Origin: Pseudomonas viridiflava
GTDB taxonomy: Bacteria; Pseudomonadota; Gammaproteobacteria; Pseudomonadales; Pseudomonadaceae
Assembly (NCBI RefSeq): GCF_900601905.1
Contig: NZ_UWFA01000416.1
Coordinates: 558,001 to 622,000 of the forward strand
DNA: 64,000 nt
Direction: 5' to 3'
The notes under the pieces are model-generated. The model saw only the letters and a program-made list of their open reading frames with translations. It ran no database searches and was not told the origin of the DNA. Within the stretch, counting starts at the first letter, position 1, and every line of letters starts with the position of its first letter. The position numbers and the translations under genes are program-made. Shown here in pieces: positions 52,079 through 61,446 of the stretch.

Positions 52079-53061
52079 GCAATCTACAGATCACCGCTTT
52101 GACGCCGGACGAGACCGCCGCATCGGATCAGTCGCATGATCTGTCCTTGCTGCAGTTGGGGCGCAGGCTGCAAGCGGATGGCTACAGCTTCACCACCGTC
52201 ACGCCGCTGACCCATCAGCGTAACAACGCCCGGGAGCAGAATCGCATCGCGAAGAACCTGCGTGACATCTTCGGCTGGAACCGACCGTTCGAGACCAGCC
52301 TGTTACCCCTGGCCGAGTTGCAAGCGCTGCTCGCCAGTGACGTACTGCGCGCCCATGCCGGGCTGTGGACCAGTGAAGTTCGCTGGTCGAGCCTTGACGA
52401 TCTGCTGTTCGTGCATTCCGGATTCCCGACCGTCGCCCATGACTCGGTGTTCTTCGGGCCTGACACTTACCGCTTCGCTCAAGCCATCGAAGAACACCTG
52501 CGCACCTCGCTGCAGCCGATCAAAAACGCCGTCGACATCGGCTGTGGCAGCGGCGTCGGGGCGATACTGATTGGCCGGGCTCGGCGCGACGCGCAAGTGC
52601 TGGCGCTGGACATCAACCCGACCGCGTTGCGATACGCCGCCGTCAACGCAGCATTGGCCGGAACCGAAAACGTCTCGGCCTGGCACAGCGATATTCTGGC
52701 TGGCGCCTCAGGGGAGTTCGACCTGATCGTGGCAAACCCGCCGTACATGCAGGACACCCAGAAACGCGCCTACCGCCACGGCGGTGAAAGGCTTGGGTCG
52801 GAGTTGTCGGTGCGTATCGTCGAACAGGCGGTCCAGCGTCTGGCCGTGGGCGGCACTTTACTGCTTTATACCGGAGCCCCCTCCGTTGATGGGGTGGACC
52901 TGTTTCTGCAAAGCGCTCGCCAGTGGGTCGACGTGCCCGGCCTGGCCTGGAGCTACCGGGAAATGGACCCGGACGTCTTTGGTGAAGAGCTTGAAACCGC
53001 CACCTACGCCGAAGCCGAACGTATCGCGGCAGTGGTGCTGACCGTAACGCGCACCCACTGA
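52075..53061 (+). CDS. Class I SAM-dependent methyltransferase, HemK-like
   Basis: 328 residues. An N-terminal domain of about 130 residues (LSLLQLGRRLQADGYSF, FETSLLPLAELQALLASD) precedes the Rossmann methyltransferase domain: motif I DIGCGSGVGAILIGR, motif II ALDINPTALRYAAVNA, motif IV NPPY in IVANPPYMQD. The NPPY motif suggests methylation of a nitrogen (Gln side chain, adenine, or a small molecule). Translation is coupled to the diiron-oxidase-like gene and to the next gene, so all three probably act on one pathway. Confidence 0.88.
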   Translation: MSNLQITALTPDETAASDQSHDLSLLQLGRRLQADGYSFTTVTPLTHQRNNAREQNRIAKNLRDIFGWNRPFETSLLPLAELQALLASDVLRAHAGLWTSEVRWSSLDDLLFVHSGFPTVAHDSVFFGPDTYRFAQAIEEHLRTSLQPIKNAVDIGCGSGVGAILIGRARRDAQVLALDINPTALRYAAVNAALAGTENVSAWHSDILAGASGEFDLIVANPPYMQDTQKRAYRHGGERLGSELSVRIVEQAVQRLAVGGTLLLYTGAPSVDGVDLFLQSARQWVDVPGLAWSYREMDPDVFGEELETATYAEAERIAAVVLTVTRTH

Positions 53062-53510
53062 TGCAGGCCAACGATCACAGCACCCCGGCGCCATTGCTCA
53101 AGCGCGGCGATAACGTGGTGCTGTTCGACGGCACATGCAAGCTCTGCAACGGCTGGGCGCGGTTCGTGATTGCTCACGACCGGGCTCGGCACATTCAACT
53201 GGCGGCGGTGCAGTCACCCCAAGGGCAGGCACTGTTGAAGTGGGCGGGATTGCCGCAGGATCGGTTCAACACCATCGTGTTCATTGCTGACGATCAGGTA
53301 TTTGTCCGCTCCCAGGCGATGTTCGAGATTCTCGCCCGCTTGCCTGCTCCCTGGCGCTGGTTGACCGTTGCGCGCCTGGTACCGCAAGCGCTGCGCGACT
53401 GGATGTATGACCGGATCGCGTTGAATCGCTATCGTCTGTTTGGCCGGTACGATGCCTGCCAGCTGCCCCGCGCAGATCATCCGCAGCGTTTCTTGAAGGC
53501 TCCGACCTAG
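53061..53510 (+). CDS. DCC-family thiol-disulfide oxidoreductase
   Basis: 149 residues of the DCC1 (DUF393) family with the thioredoxin-like motif D-G-x-C-x-x-C in LFDGTCKLCNGWARFV and the RSQAMFEILARLPAPW region. Bacterial members are assumed to catalyse dithiol exchange. Its ATG overlaps the methyltransferase stop (TGATG). Final gene of the three-gene coupled operon. Partner or substrate unknown. Confidence 0.86.
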   Translation: MQANDHSTPAPLLKRGDNVVLFDGTCKLCNGWARFVIAHDRARHIQLAAVQSPQGQALLKWAGLPQDRFNTIVFIADDQVFVRSQAMFEILARLPAPWRWLTVARLVPQALRDWMYDRIALNRYRLFGRYDACQLPRADHPQRFLKAPT

Positions 53511-53546
53511 CCGTTTGTCGGCTTACAAAAAAATTTTTCAGCCCCT

Positions 53547-53575
53547 CTTGAAAGCGCTTTTGCAGCTCCTACATT
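53547..53575 (+). promoter_or_regulatory. Sigma-32-like heat-shock promoter
   Basis: CTTGAAA (53,547-53,553), 14-bp spacer, CCTACATT (53,568-53,575), close to the sigma-32 consensus CTTGAAA / CCCCATNT. Directly upstream of the Hsp20 gene. Confidence 0.75.
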
Positions 53576-53607
53576 CGGTTTACGCGATGCCGAAATCGGG
53601 TCGCGTT

Positions 53608-53635
53608 AAATCACTTGGAAAAACTCAGGAGATTT
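53608..53635 (+). promoter_or_regulatory. Possible RNA thermometer sequestering the Hsp20 ribosome binding site
   Basis: In the 5' UTR, AAATC pairs with GATTT, then an A-A mismatch, then CTT with AGG; the paired AGG belongs to the AGGAG ribosome binding site at 53,627-53,631. A first hairpin (CGCGA with TCGCG, inner CCGA with TCGG) lies upstream at about 53,583-53,605. The layout resembles ROSE elements of small heat-shock genes. Confidence 0.5.
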
Positions 53636-53639
53636 TGCA

Positions 53640-54098
53640 ATGGCTACAACACTTTCGCTGGCCCCACTGTTTCGTCAGTCGGTAGGCTTTGATCGTTTCA
53701 ACGATCTTTTCGAATCGGCGCTCCGCAGCGAGGCCACGACTGCCTACCCTCCCTACAATGTCGAGAAGCGCGGCGACAATGAGTATCGAATTGTCATCGC
53801 CGCCGCAGGTCTGGCTGACGAGGACATGGACATTCAGGTTGAAAAAGGCGTGTTGACGGTTGCCGGTGGCAAGCGCGAGACCGAGAAAGAGGTGACTTAC
53901 CTGCACCAGGGCATTGCCCAGCGTGCTTTCAGACTGTCGTTCCGCCTGGCCGATCATATCGAGGTCCAGGAAGCTGCACTGAACAATGGCCTGTTGAGCA
54001 TCAACTTGCTCCGTGTCGTGCCGGAAGAGGCCAAACCACGGCGCATCACCATCGGTGGCTCTGACAAGCCCGACCTGAAAACGGTTAGTCTGCAGTGA
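53640..54098 (+). CDS. ibpA: Small heat-shock protein, Hsp20/IbpA type
   Basis: 152 residues. N-terminal region (LFRQSVGFDRFNDLFESAL, YPPYNVEKRGDNEYRI), alpha-crystallin domain (VIAAAGLADEDMDIQVEKG, LTVAGGKRETEKEVTYLHQG, FRLSFRLADHIEVQEAAL) ending in NGLLSINLLRVVPEEAKP and a C-terminal extension with PRRITIGG. ATP-independent holdase that binds unfolding proteins. A sigma-32-like promoter and structured 5' UTR precede it, a strong terminator follows, so it is monocistronic and heat-induced. Confidence 0.92.
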   Translation: MATTLSLAPLFRQSVGFDRFNDLFESALRSEATTAYPPYNVEKRGDNEYRIVIAAAGLADEDMDIQVEKGVLTVAGGKRETEKEVTYLHQGIAQRAFRLSFRLADHIEVQEAALNNGLLSINLLRVVPEEAKPRRITIGGSDKPDLKTVSLQ

Positions 54099-54107
54099 TC
54101 CAGTCAG

Positions 54108-54135
54108 GAGGCGCTCTACGGAGCGCCTCTTTTTT
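54108..54135 (+). terminator. Strong rho-independent terminator after ibpA
   Basis: GAGGCGCTC pairs with GAGCGCCTC over TACG and is followed by TTTTTT. Confidence 0.93.
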
Positions 54136-54174
54136 AGCCGCACTTTTAGCCGAACCTACAAGGAACGTCACTCC

Positions 54175-54765
54175 ATGAACGCTATGTCTGGCCCGGTCCC
54201 GCTGATTATTCTTGACGTGCAGGAAGCCATTGATCGCCCGGTGTGGGACGGCAAGAGCAACCCGCAGTACCTGAATGTGATCCAGCAATTGCTGGGTCAC
54301 TGGCGGGCCAATGGCTGGCCGGTGCTGCATATCCGACACGACGAACAGGCGCCTGAATCCAGTTATTACGTCAACGGGCCCTGGAACCGCATCAAACAGG
54401 AAGTTGCTCCGCTGCCGGGCGAAACCGTGGTCGTCAAACAGCAGAACTGCGCTTTCATTCACACCGAGCTGGATGCGCTGCTCAAACAGATGCAGGTCAA
54501 GCGGCTGGTGCTGACCGGGGTGGTCATTCACAACAGCATGGACGCCACGATTCGCGCGGGGAAAGCGCTCGGCTATCACATCATCCTGCCTTCGGACGCC
54601 ACCACTGCCGTGCCTGTCAAAGGCGCGCAGGGCAAAATCTGGGACGCCGACACGGTTCACCAATTGACGTTGGCACTGCTGGGTGGCGAATACGCCGAGG
54701 TCATGACTGCAGGTGAGGTGATCGCGCAGTTCGGCGGGGTCCAACCTGCAGGTGTCGATGCGTAG
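54175..54765 (+). CDS. Isochorismatase-family hydrolase with Ser in place of the catalytic Cys
   Basis: 196 residues. The cysteine-hydrolase fold has Asp14 (LIILDVQEAID) and Lys88 (VVKQQNCAF), two members of the catalytic triad. The third, normally a Cys in G-V-x-T-x-x-C-V, falls on Ser121 in TGVVIHNSMDATIRAG. True isochorismatase also lacks Cys, so a hydrolase not using a covalent thioester is possible, or the substrate is different. AAGGA lies 11 nt before the ATG. The context (between ibpA and crtZ) gives no hint of substrate. Confidence 0.8.
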   Translation: MNAMSGPVPLIILDVQEAIDRPVWDGKSNPQYLNVIQQLLGHWRANGWPVLHIRHDEQAPESSYYVNGPWNRIKQEVAPLPGETVVVKQQNCAFIHTELDALLKQMQVKRLVLTGVVIHNSMDATIRAGKALGYHIILPSDATTAVPVKGAQGKIWDADTVHQLTLALLGGEYAEVMTAGEVIAQFGGVQPAGVDA

Positions 54766-54810
54766 AACGTTCACCGCGTCGGCACAGTCTGATGCTGTGT
54801 CTCTGCTCGG

Positions 54811-55356
54811 ATGACCTGGCTCATGTCAAACACACTGGTATTTTTCGCGACCCTCATCGGCATGGAGGGTTTTGCGTTTCTTGCCCACAAGTATGTGATG
54901 CACGGCTGGGGCTGGCGCTGGCATCGCTCCCATCACGAACCGCGCACCGGCTGGTTTGAAAAGAACGACCTGTACGCGGTGGTTTTTGCGCTGTTCGCCA
55001 TTGTCCTGATCGCGCTAGGCACCCAGGGCCTGCACCCTCTGGAGTGGATCGGGGCCGGGATGACGGCGTACGGCTTCTTGTATTTTCTGGCCCACGACGG
55101 CTTGGTGCACAAGCGCTGGCCGCTCAAGTACGTCCCCCGGACCGGCTATCTCAAGCGCCTGTATCAGGCGCATCTGATGCACCACGCGGTGTCGGGCAAA
55201 GATCGCTGTGTGTCATTCGGCTTTCTCTACGCCCCCTCTACCGCGACGCTTCGCGCTCAGCTGCGCGATCTGCATGGCGGGCCGCTTCACAAGGACGATC
55301 CGGACGTTGCCACAGGCCCGGCGAACGTGCGGGCCACTGACGGCCACGGGAAGTAA
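54811..55356 (+). CDS. crtZ: Beta-carotene hydroxylase
   Basis: 181 residues, non-heme diiron membrane hydroxylase converting beta-carotene to zeaxanthin by adding 3- and 3'-hydroxyls. All four His clusters are present: HKYVMH, HRSHH, HDGLVH, HLMHH. The sequence is close to the Pantoea enzyme throughout, including GMTAYGFLYFLAHDG and VSFGFLYAP, and this supports the start at 54,811 although the ribosome binding site is weak. It converges on crtB with a 119-nt overlap of the coding ends. Confidence 0.95.
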   Translation: MTWLMSNTLVFFATLIGMEGFAFLAHKYVMHGWGWRWHRSHHEPRTGWFEKNDLYAVVFALFAIVLIALGTQGLHPLEWIGAGMTAYGFLYFLAHDGLVHKRWPLKYVPRTGYLKRLYQAHLMHHAVSGKDRCVSFGFLYAPSTATLRAQLRDLHGGPLHKDDPDVATGPANVRATDGHGK

Positions 55357-56235
55357 CGGCGCGCCACAGGCCGCCAAGCACCTGTCGCAATTTGTCGAGC
55401 CTGGACGTCGACACCCGCGCATCCCAGGCGTGCTCGCCGCGCTGCAAGACCTTGATGCCGATCTGCCGGTAGACCCCGGACGCAGTCGCCACCGCCCAGG
55501 CAGAACGCCAAGGCAATGCGCTCAACCCCGCCTCGGCACTGGCATAGAAAGGCTCGGCCACCTGCACCAGCCGTTGCGCGAGAATGGCCAGGCCGGGCCG
55601 ATGCTGAATGTGGGCCAGACTCGATTCGGGGATTGAAAGCTCAGCCAGCCAGTCACCCGGCAGATAACAACGGCCAACGGCAGCGTCCTCGACGATATCT
55701 CGGGCAATGTTGGTCAATTGAAACGCCATGCCCAGGTCGCAGGCCCGGTCCAGTGTCCGCCGGTCGCTGACGCCCATGACCTGAGCCATCATCAGCCCGA
55801 CGACCCCGGCCACGTGATAGCAGTAATCCAGCGTGTCATCGATGCTCTGGTAGTGGCGCTGATGCGCATCCATGGCAAAACCTGCCAGGTGCTCCAGCGC
55901 GTAGCGTTCTTCAATGCGATGTTTGACCACCACCGCTCTGAAGGCGGCAAAAGCCTGGTGCTGCACAGGCAACCCGGTGTAAACCGCCCGGGTGTGCGCG
56001 ATCAGTTCGGCAAGGCGCCGGTCAACGTCCTCCTGACTCAGCACCGTCGCCGCATGCCCCGCCTCCTGGCCGTCTATCACGTCATCGCAATGTCGACACC
56101 AGGCATAGAGCATCACCGCGCTGGCCCGCGTCGAGGGGTCGAACAAGCGCGAGGCTGCGGCAAAGCTCTTCGAGCCCACGGCGATACTGTGTTCGGCATG
56201 CTCCAGCAGGGCCTGCTCCTGGTGCTGATCGCTAT

Positions 56236-56239
<4 letters not shown>
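55238..56239 (-). CDS. crtB: Phytoene synthase
   Basis: 333 residues. Joins two geranylgeranyl diphosphates to 15-cis-phytoene. Both Mg-binding Asp motifs are intact: DDVID (residues 52-56) and N-x-x-R-D-x-x-E-D at 177-185 (TNIARDIVEDA). The rest follows the squalene/phytoene synthase family (AVMLYAWCRHCDD, YHVAGVVGLMMAQVMGV, FYASAEAGLSALPWRSAW). The C-terminus is about 20 residues longer than usual after LWQRP and lies antisense to the crtZ 3' end. Last gene of the fni-crtXYIB operon. Confidence 0.96.
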
Positions 56240-57722
<1,483 letters not shown>

Positions 57723-57726
<4 letters not shown>

Positions 57727-58889
57727 GCTTGATCCTTGTAGTGCCTGGGCAGGCAGCGAAGTGCCGCGCGCAGGGCCTCGTTGATGGGAACGGGCGGCTT
57801 GCCGGTCAGCACCCGAAGCTTGTCCGCCAAGGTGCTGTCGCCCGCATAGAAACGTCGGATCAGCCCCTCGGGCAGCCGATAAAAACGCTGCATCACCCGC
57901 CAGCGGTCCTCGGGTCTGCCAGCCAGGAACAGCATGCGATTAAGCAGCCGGTAAAAACCCTGACGACGCCAGGCCTGTTCAGCGAAAGCGCGAATGCCCA
58001 GGTACAAGGCATCCGCGTGCAGGTTCTTTTGCCCGGCGATCCAGTCCGCCAGTTGCACCGCCTGGGGCAGCGAATAGCCCGTGGTGCAATGGCACAAACC
58101 AGCCCGCAAACCGGAGCGTGGCTGGTCAGGCGTCTCGTTCCAGAAACCGGAGAAATCGCCTGCCAGGGTGATCGGCAGCACGCCTTGTTCTTCGCGCAGG
58201 CAGCGGGCAATCGTCCAACCCCGTCCTTGCACGTAGTCACGGATATGCTCGCGCAGCTGTTGCGCCGAAAACTCCAGGTGCTCGACGTAGTGGGTGTCTT
58301 CCACCAGCACCGTGTCGGCTGAAAACGGCAGCACGTAGACGAAGCGATAGCCCTGCCCTTGCGCGACCCTGGCGTCCATGATGATCGGTGCGTCCAGGCC
58401 ATGGGGCACCTCCAGCTGCAGCAATTGGCCGAGAAACGCTTGCTGGCCCAGCACCAGATGCTCGCTGTGATGCACGCCGCGCCCGTCGATCACGGCCCTG
58501 GCCTGCAATCGCTCGCCGCCTTCCAGCAGCAGTGAGGTCGGGCTGATCTGCTCGATCCGTTGGGAAACACGCAAGCTCTCGCCGAGCGCCGCTTCGATCA
58601 CCTGGGCAAAGCGCTCCGAGGTCATGCTGGCATAGCCGCTGTTCAGCCGACGCGACAGCCCCGGGAAATGCACCTCGTAAGCGGGCCAGGTCTGAACGAC
58701 CAGGGATTTGATCCACAGATGCTGGGCGGCCGTCAGGTCCGAGTCGTGAAACGACCAGGTGTGGTTGCCACCGATCCGGTCCTGTTCTTCGACACAGAGC
58801 ACCTGCAATTCAGGTCGCAACTGCTTGAGCCGCCAGGCGATCAAGCCATTGGCCAGGCCGCCCCCGGCGAGGATCAGGTCATGAATCAT
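57723..58889 (-). CDS. crtY: Lycopene beta-cyclase
   Basis: 388 residues. Flavoprotein that cyclises both ends of lycopene to beta-carotene. N-terminal FAD fold (LILAGGGLANGLIAWRL), the typical GGNHTWSFHDSDL region, FVYVLPFSADTVLVEDTHY and AGLCHCTTGYSLPQAVQLA. It belongs to the CrtY (proteobacterial) type rather than CrtL or CrtYcd types. Coupled by ATGA overlaps to crtX and crtI. Confidence 0.96.
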
Positions 58890-60175
58890 GCGACCGCCTG
58901 TGTCAGCACGGGTTGGCGACTGCGCAGCACCGCTTCAACGATGTCTGCCGCGCTGCGTGTGCCACCGGCTTGCTGCAACTCAGCCGCCAGTCGCTGCAAC
59001 GGTTCTCGCGGGAGGTCCAGCAGGCGCTGCAGATGCACCTCAATGGCAGAGGCGCGAGCGCGACGGTTGAGTTGCAGGCCCAGGCCACGGTAGCTGATAC
59101 GCGCCGCCACCCCCGGCTGATCGAAACCGATGGGCATGACCAGCATCGGCGTCGTTGCCGCAATGGCATCCATCACCGTGTTGAGGCCTCCATGAGTCAC
59201 GGCGATATCGGCCTGTTCAAGCACAGTTTGCTGGTGGGCGAACGCCGTTACCCAGGTCGCACCCGAGGCGAGCAGCGTGCGTTGCCGTGTTTCATCGAGC
59301 GCGCCGCAATGGGCGACCAGTAGCTGCGCATCCAGGCGGCGGCAGGCCTTGGCTATCTGCTGAAACATGCCTATCCGCCCGCCCTGCAGGGTGCCCAGGC
59401 TGGCGAAGACAAACGGCCGGTCTTTACTGATCGGCCACCCAAGGGGTTCGTTGCCTGGCGGGGCCTGGCCAATACTGCTGCGCAGCGGACCGACCGCGTG
59501 GAAGTGTGCAGGCAGCAGAGTGCGTGGAAAATCGAATCCTGCAAGGGTCTGACTGATCTGGGCAAACGGCGACAGGCATTCATGCAGCGCCTCGCGAGGC
59601 TCAATGGCGAGCCGCCGACACGCCGCACGCAGCACGTTTCGCAACGGTCGCAACAGCCAGTCGTACACCTGCTGGCTGCCTGCGTACAGGCGCAGGCTGC
59701 GTTCATCACTGCCGTAGGCGAACGGCATCACTGGCAGCGGCAAGCCCGGCTCGCGGTTGATCGGCAATGCGCAAGCCACCGAAATATAAGGCAGGCCCAA
59801 GGCTTCGGCGACCAGCCCACCGGCGGCTTCCATCTGATCGCAGAGCAACGCATCGACTTGCCTGCTGGCCAGCGCGGCGGGCAATTCATTGCACAACATG
59901 TCGGTCGCTGCACACATGTCGGCGATGACGCTGCGCAACGTCAGCGGATTATTCGAGCTGGCTGCGCGCTTCAGCGAGGCATCGAGAGTGCCCGGAGGAT
60001 GGCTCATCGCACCCGTCGCCTGAAAACCGATACGCGGATCACCCAGCCAGCAGCGGGCGTCGGCCTGCTGGAAAAACGTGACCTGATGCCCACGATTCAA
60101 CAGCTCCACGGCCAGCGCCTGGAGGGCCTGGAAGTGACTGTAGAACGCCGGGGCCACCACGCCGAAATGGCTCAT
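58886..60175 (-). CDS. crtX: Zeaxanthin glucosyltransferase
   Basis: 429 residues, GT1-type enzyme adding glucose from UDP-glucose to zeaxanthin hydroxyls. N-terminal acceptor domain (HFGVVAPAFYSHFQALQAL, QVTFFQQADARCWLGDPR); C-terminal donor domain with the UDP-binding signature ADIAVTHGGLNTVMDAIA, MLVMPIGFDQPGVAAR. It makes the membrane-soluble pigment more polar. Coupled by 4-nt overlaps to fni and crtY. Confidence 0.96.
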   Translation of the reverse strand: MSHFGVVAPAFYSHFQALQALAVELLNRGHQVTFFQQADARCWLGDPRIGFQATGAMSHPPGTLDASLKRAASSNNPLTLRSVIADMCAATDMLCNELPAALASRQVDALLCDQMEAAGGLVAEALGLPYISVACALPINREPGLPLPVMPFAYGSDERSLRLYAGSQQVYDWLLRPLRNVLRAACRRLAIEPREALHECLSPFAQISQTLAGFDFPRTLLPAHFHAVGPLRSSIGQAPPGNEPLGWPISKDRPFVFASLGTLQGGRIGMFQQIAKACRRLDAQLLVAHCGALDETRQRTLLASGATWVTAFAHQQTVLEQADIAVTHGGLNTVMDAIAATTPMLVMPIGFDQPGVAARISYRGLGLQLNRRARASAIEVHLQRLLDLPREPLQRLAAELQQAGGTRSAADIVEAVLRSRQPVLTQAVA

Positions 60176-61227
60176 GAGCGCTGGACCGACGACAGCAATC
60201 TGGCCTGACGCAGCGCTGCCAGATCCTTGGAACCCGTGCAGAAGCAGGCGATGCGCAGTTGCCTGATGACGATGTCGAAATGCTCGATGACCGATGCTGT
60301 CGACACCGTGGCATTGCGCAACACCCCCGCCGCCTGCCCCACCACATCAGCCCCCAGACACAGCGCCTTGGCCGCATCCACGCCGTTGCGGATTCCGCCG
60401 GAGGCAATCAGCGTCAGGTCGGGAAGCGCCTCACGCACCTGAATCAGGCTGCTGGCGGTCGGAATGCCCCAATCGGCGAACGCCATCGCCACTTCGCGAT
60501 CGGCCGGGTTGCTGGCCCGCTCGGCTTCCACGGCCGCCCAGCTGGTGCCGCCGCTGCCCGCCACGTCGATCACACTGACCCCGACCTGCGCCAGCGCCAA
60601 GGCCACCGGTGCCGAGATCCCGGCCCCGACTTCCTTGACGATCACCGGAACCCCGACGCTTTGCACGGTCAGCCCGATGGCATCCAGCACGCCCCGCCAA
60701 TCCCGATCGCCTTCGGCCTGCACGGCCTCCTGTAACGGATTCAAGTGAATGATCAACGCGTTGGCCTGCAAGGTCTCTACCGCACGGCGCGCCAGTTCCT
60801 GGCCATCCCTTTCCAACAGCTGTGCCGCACCGATGTTGCCCAACAGCGGGATATCAGGCGCCAGCCGCCGCAGCTCACGGGTCAGGCCCTGATCATTACC
60901 GCTGCGCAGCCCGACCCGCTGCGAACCCACGCCCATGGCAATACCCAGCGCCTGTGCGGCCTCGGCCAGATGCCGGTTGATGGCGGCAGCACGCTGCGCC
61001 CCGCCAGTCATGGAACTGATCAGCAAAGGGGCTCTGAGGGGAATCCCGACCAGCGCGCTGGCGAGGTCGATGCCGTTCAGATCCAGCTCCGGCAATGCAC
61101 AATGCTCGAACTGCAAGGCGTCCAGCCCACTGACGCTATGCTGTTTAACGCGATGAGACGTGCCACGACCGTCCAGCACGATATTCAGATGATCGTCCTT
61201 TCGCTGACTTAACGAGTGCTCGGTCAT
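60172..61227 (-). CDS. fni: Isopentenyl-diphosphate delta-isomerase, type 2
   Basis: 351 residues, FMN- and NAD(P)H-dependent enzyme that interconverts IPP and DMAPP and so feeds GGPP synthesis. Characteristic pieces: SQRKDDHLNIVLDGRG at the N-terminus, ISSMTGGAQRAAAINRHLA, MGVGSQRVGLRS, VIVKEVGAGISAPVALAL, and SGGIRNGVDAAKALCLGAD. The type-2 form is also found in Pantoea agglomerans-type carotenoid clusters. GGAG lies 6 nt upstream. First gene of the minus-strand operon. Confidence 0.96.
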   Translation of the reverse strand: MTEHSLSQRKDDHLNIVLDGRGTSHRVKQHSVSGLDALQFEHCALPELDLNGIDLASALVGIPLRAPLLISSMTGGAQRAAAINRHLAEAAQALGIAMGVGSQRVGLRSGNDQGLTRELRRLAPDIPLLGNIGAAQLLERDGQELARRAVETLQANALIIHLNPLQEAVQAEGDRDWRGVLDAIGLTVQSVGVPVIVKEVGAGISAPVALALAQVGVSVIDVAGSGGTSWAAVEAERASNPADREVAMAFADWGIPTASSLIQVREALPDLTLIASGGIRNGVDAAKALCLGADVVGQAAGVLRNATVSTASVIEHFDIVIRQLRIACFCTGSKDLAALRQARLLSSVQRS

Positions 61228-61289
61228 GGGAGCTCCAATTGGGTTGAATCATTTTGCGACGCACGTGGTCATCTAGCTGAGTCGTGTTG

Positions 61290-61325
61290 TACGGGTTGCG
61301 ACAGTTCGCACAACTTTCGTACATC
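61290..61325. promoter_or_regulatory. Imperfect long inverted repeat in the fni/crtE divergent promoter region
   Basis: TGTAC (61,290-61,294) and GTACA (61,321-61,325) flank a second pair, GTTGCGA and TCGCACAAC. It lies in the 219-bp region from which fni and crtE are read apart, so it could bind a regulator controlling both. TGTAC half-sites recall light-responsive MerR (LitR/CarH) operators, but that is only a resemblance. Confidence 0.45.
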
Positions 61326-61446
61326 AATGACTGATAGTTGAGGCACTGATTATTCAAAGTGGTTCAGAGTTTGTGACGCATCCAGTCAACAGCCTGACAA
61401 GCTGATCAAGCGTCACTGATTACCCCTAAAGCAAAGGTCAAGACCG

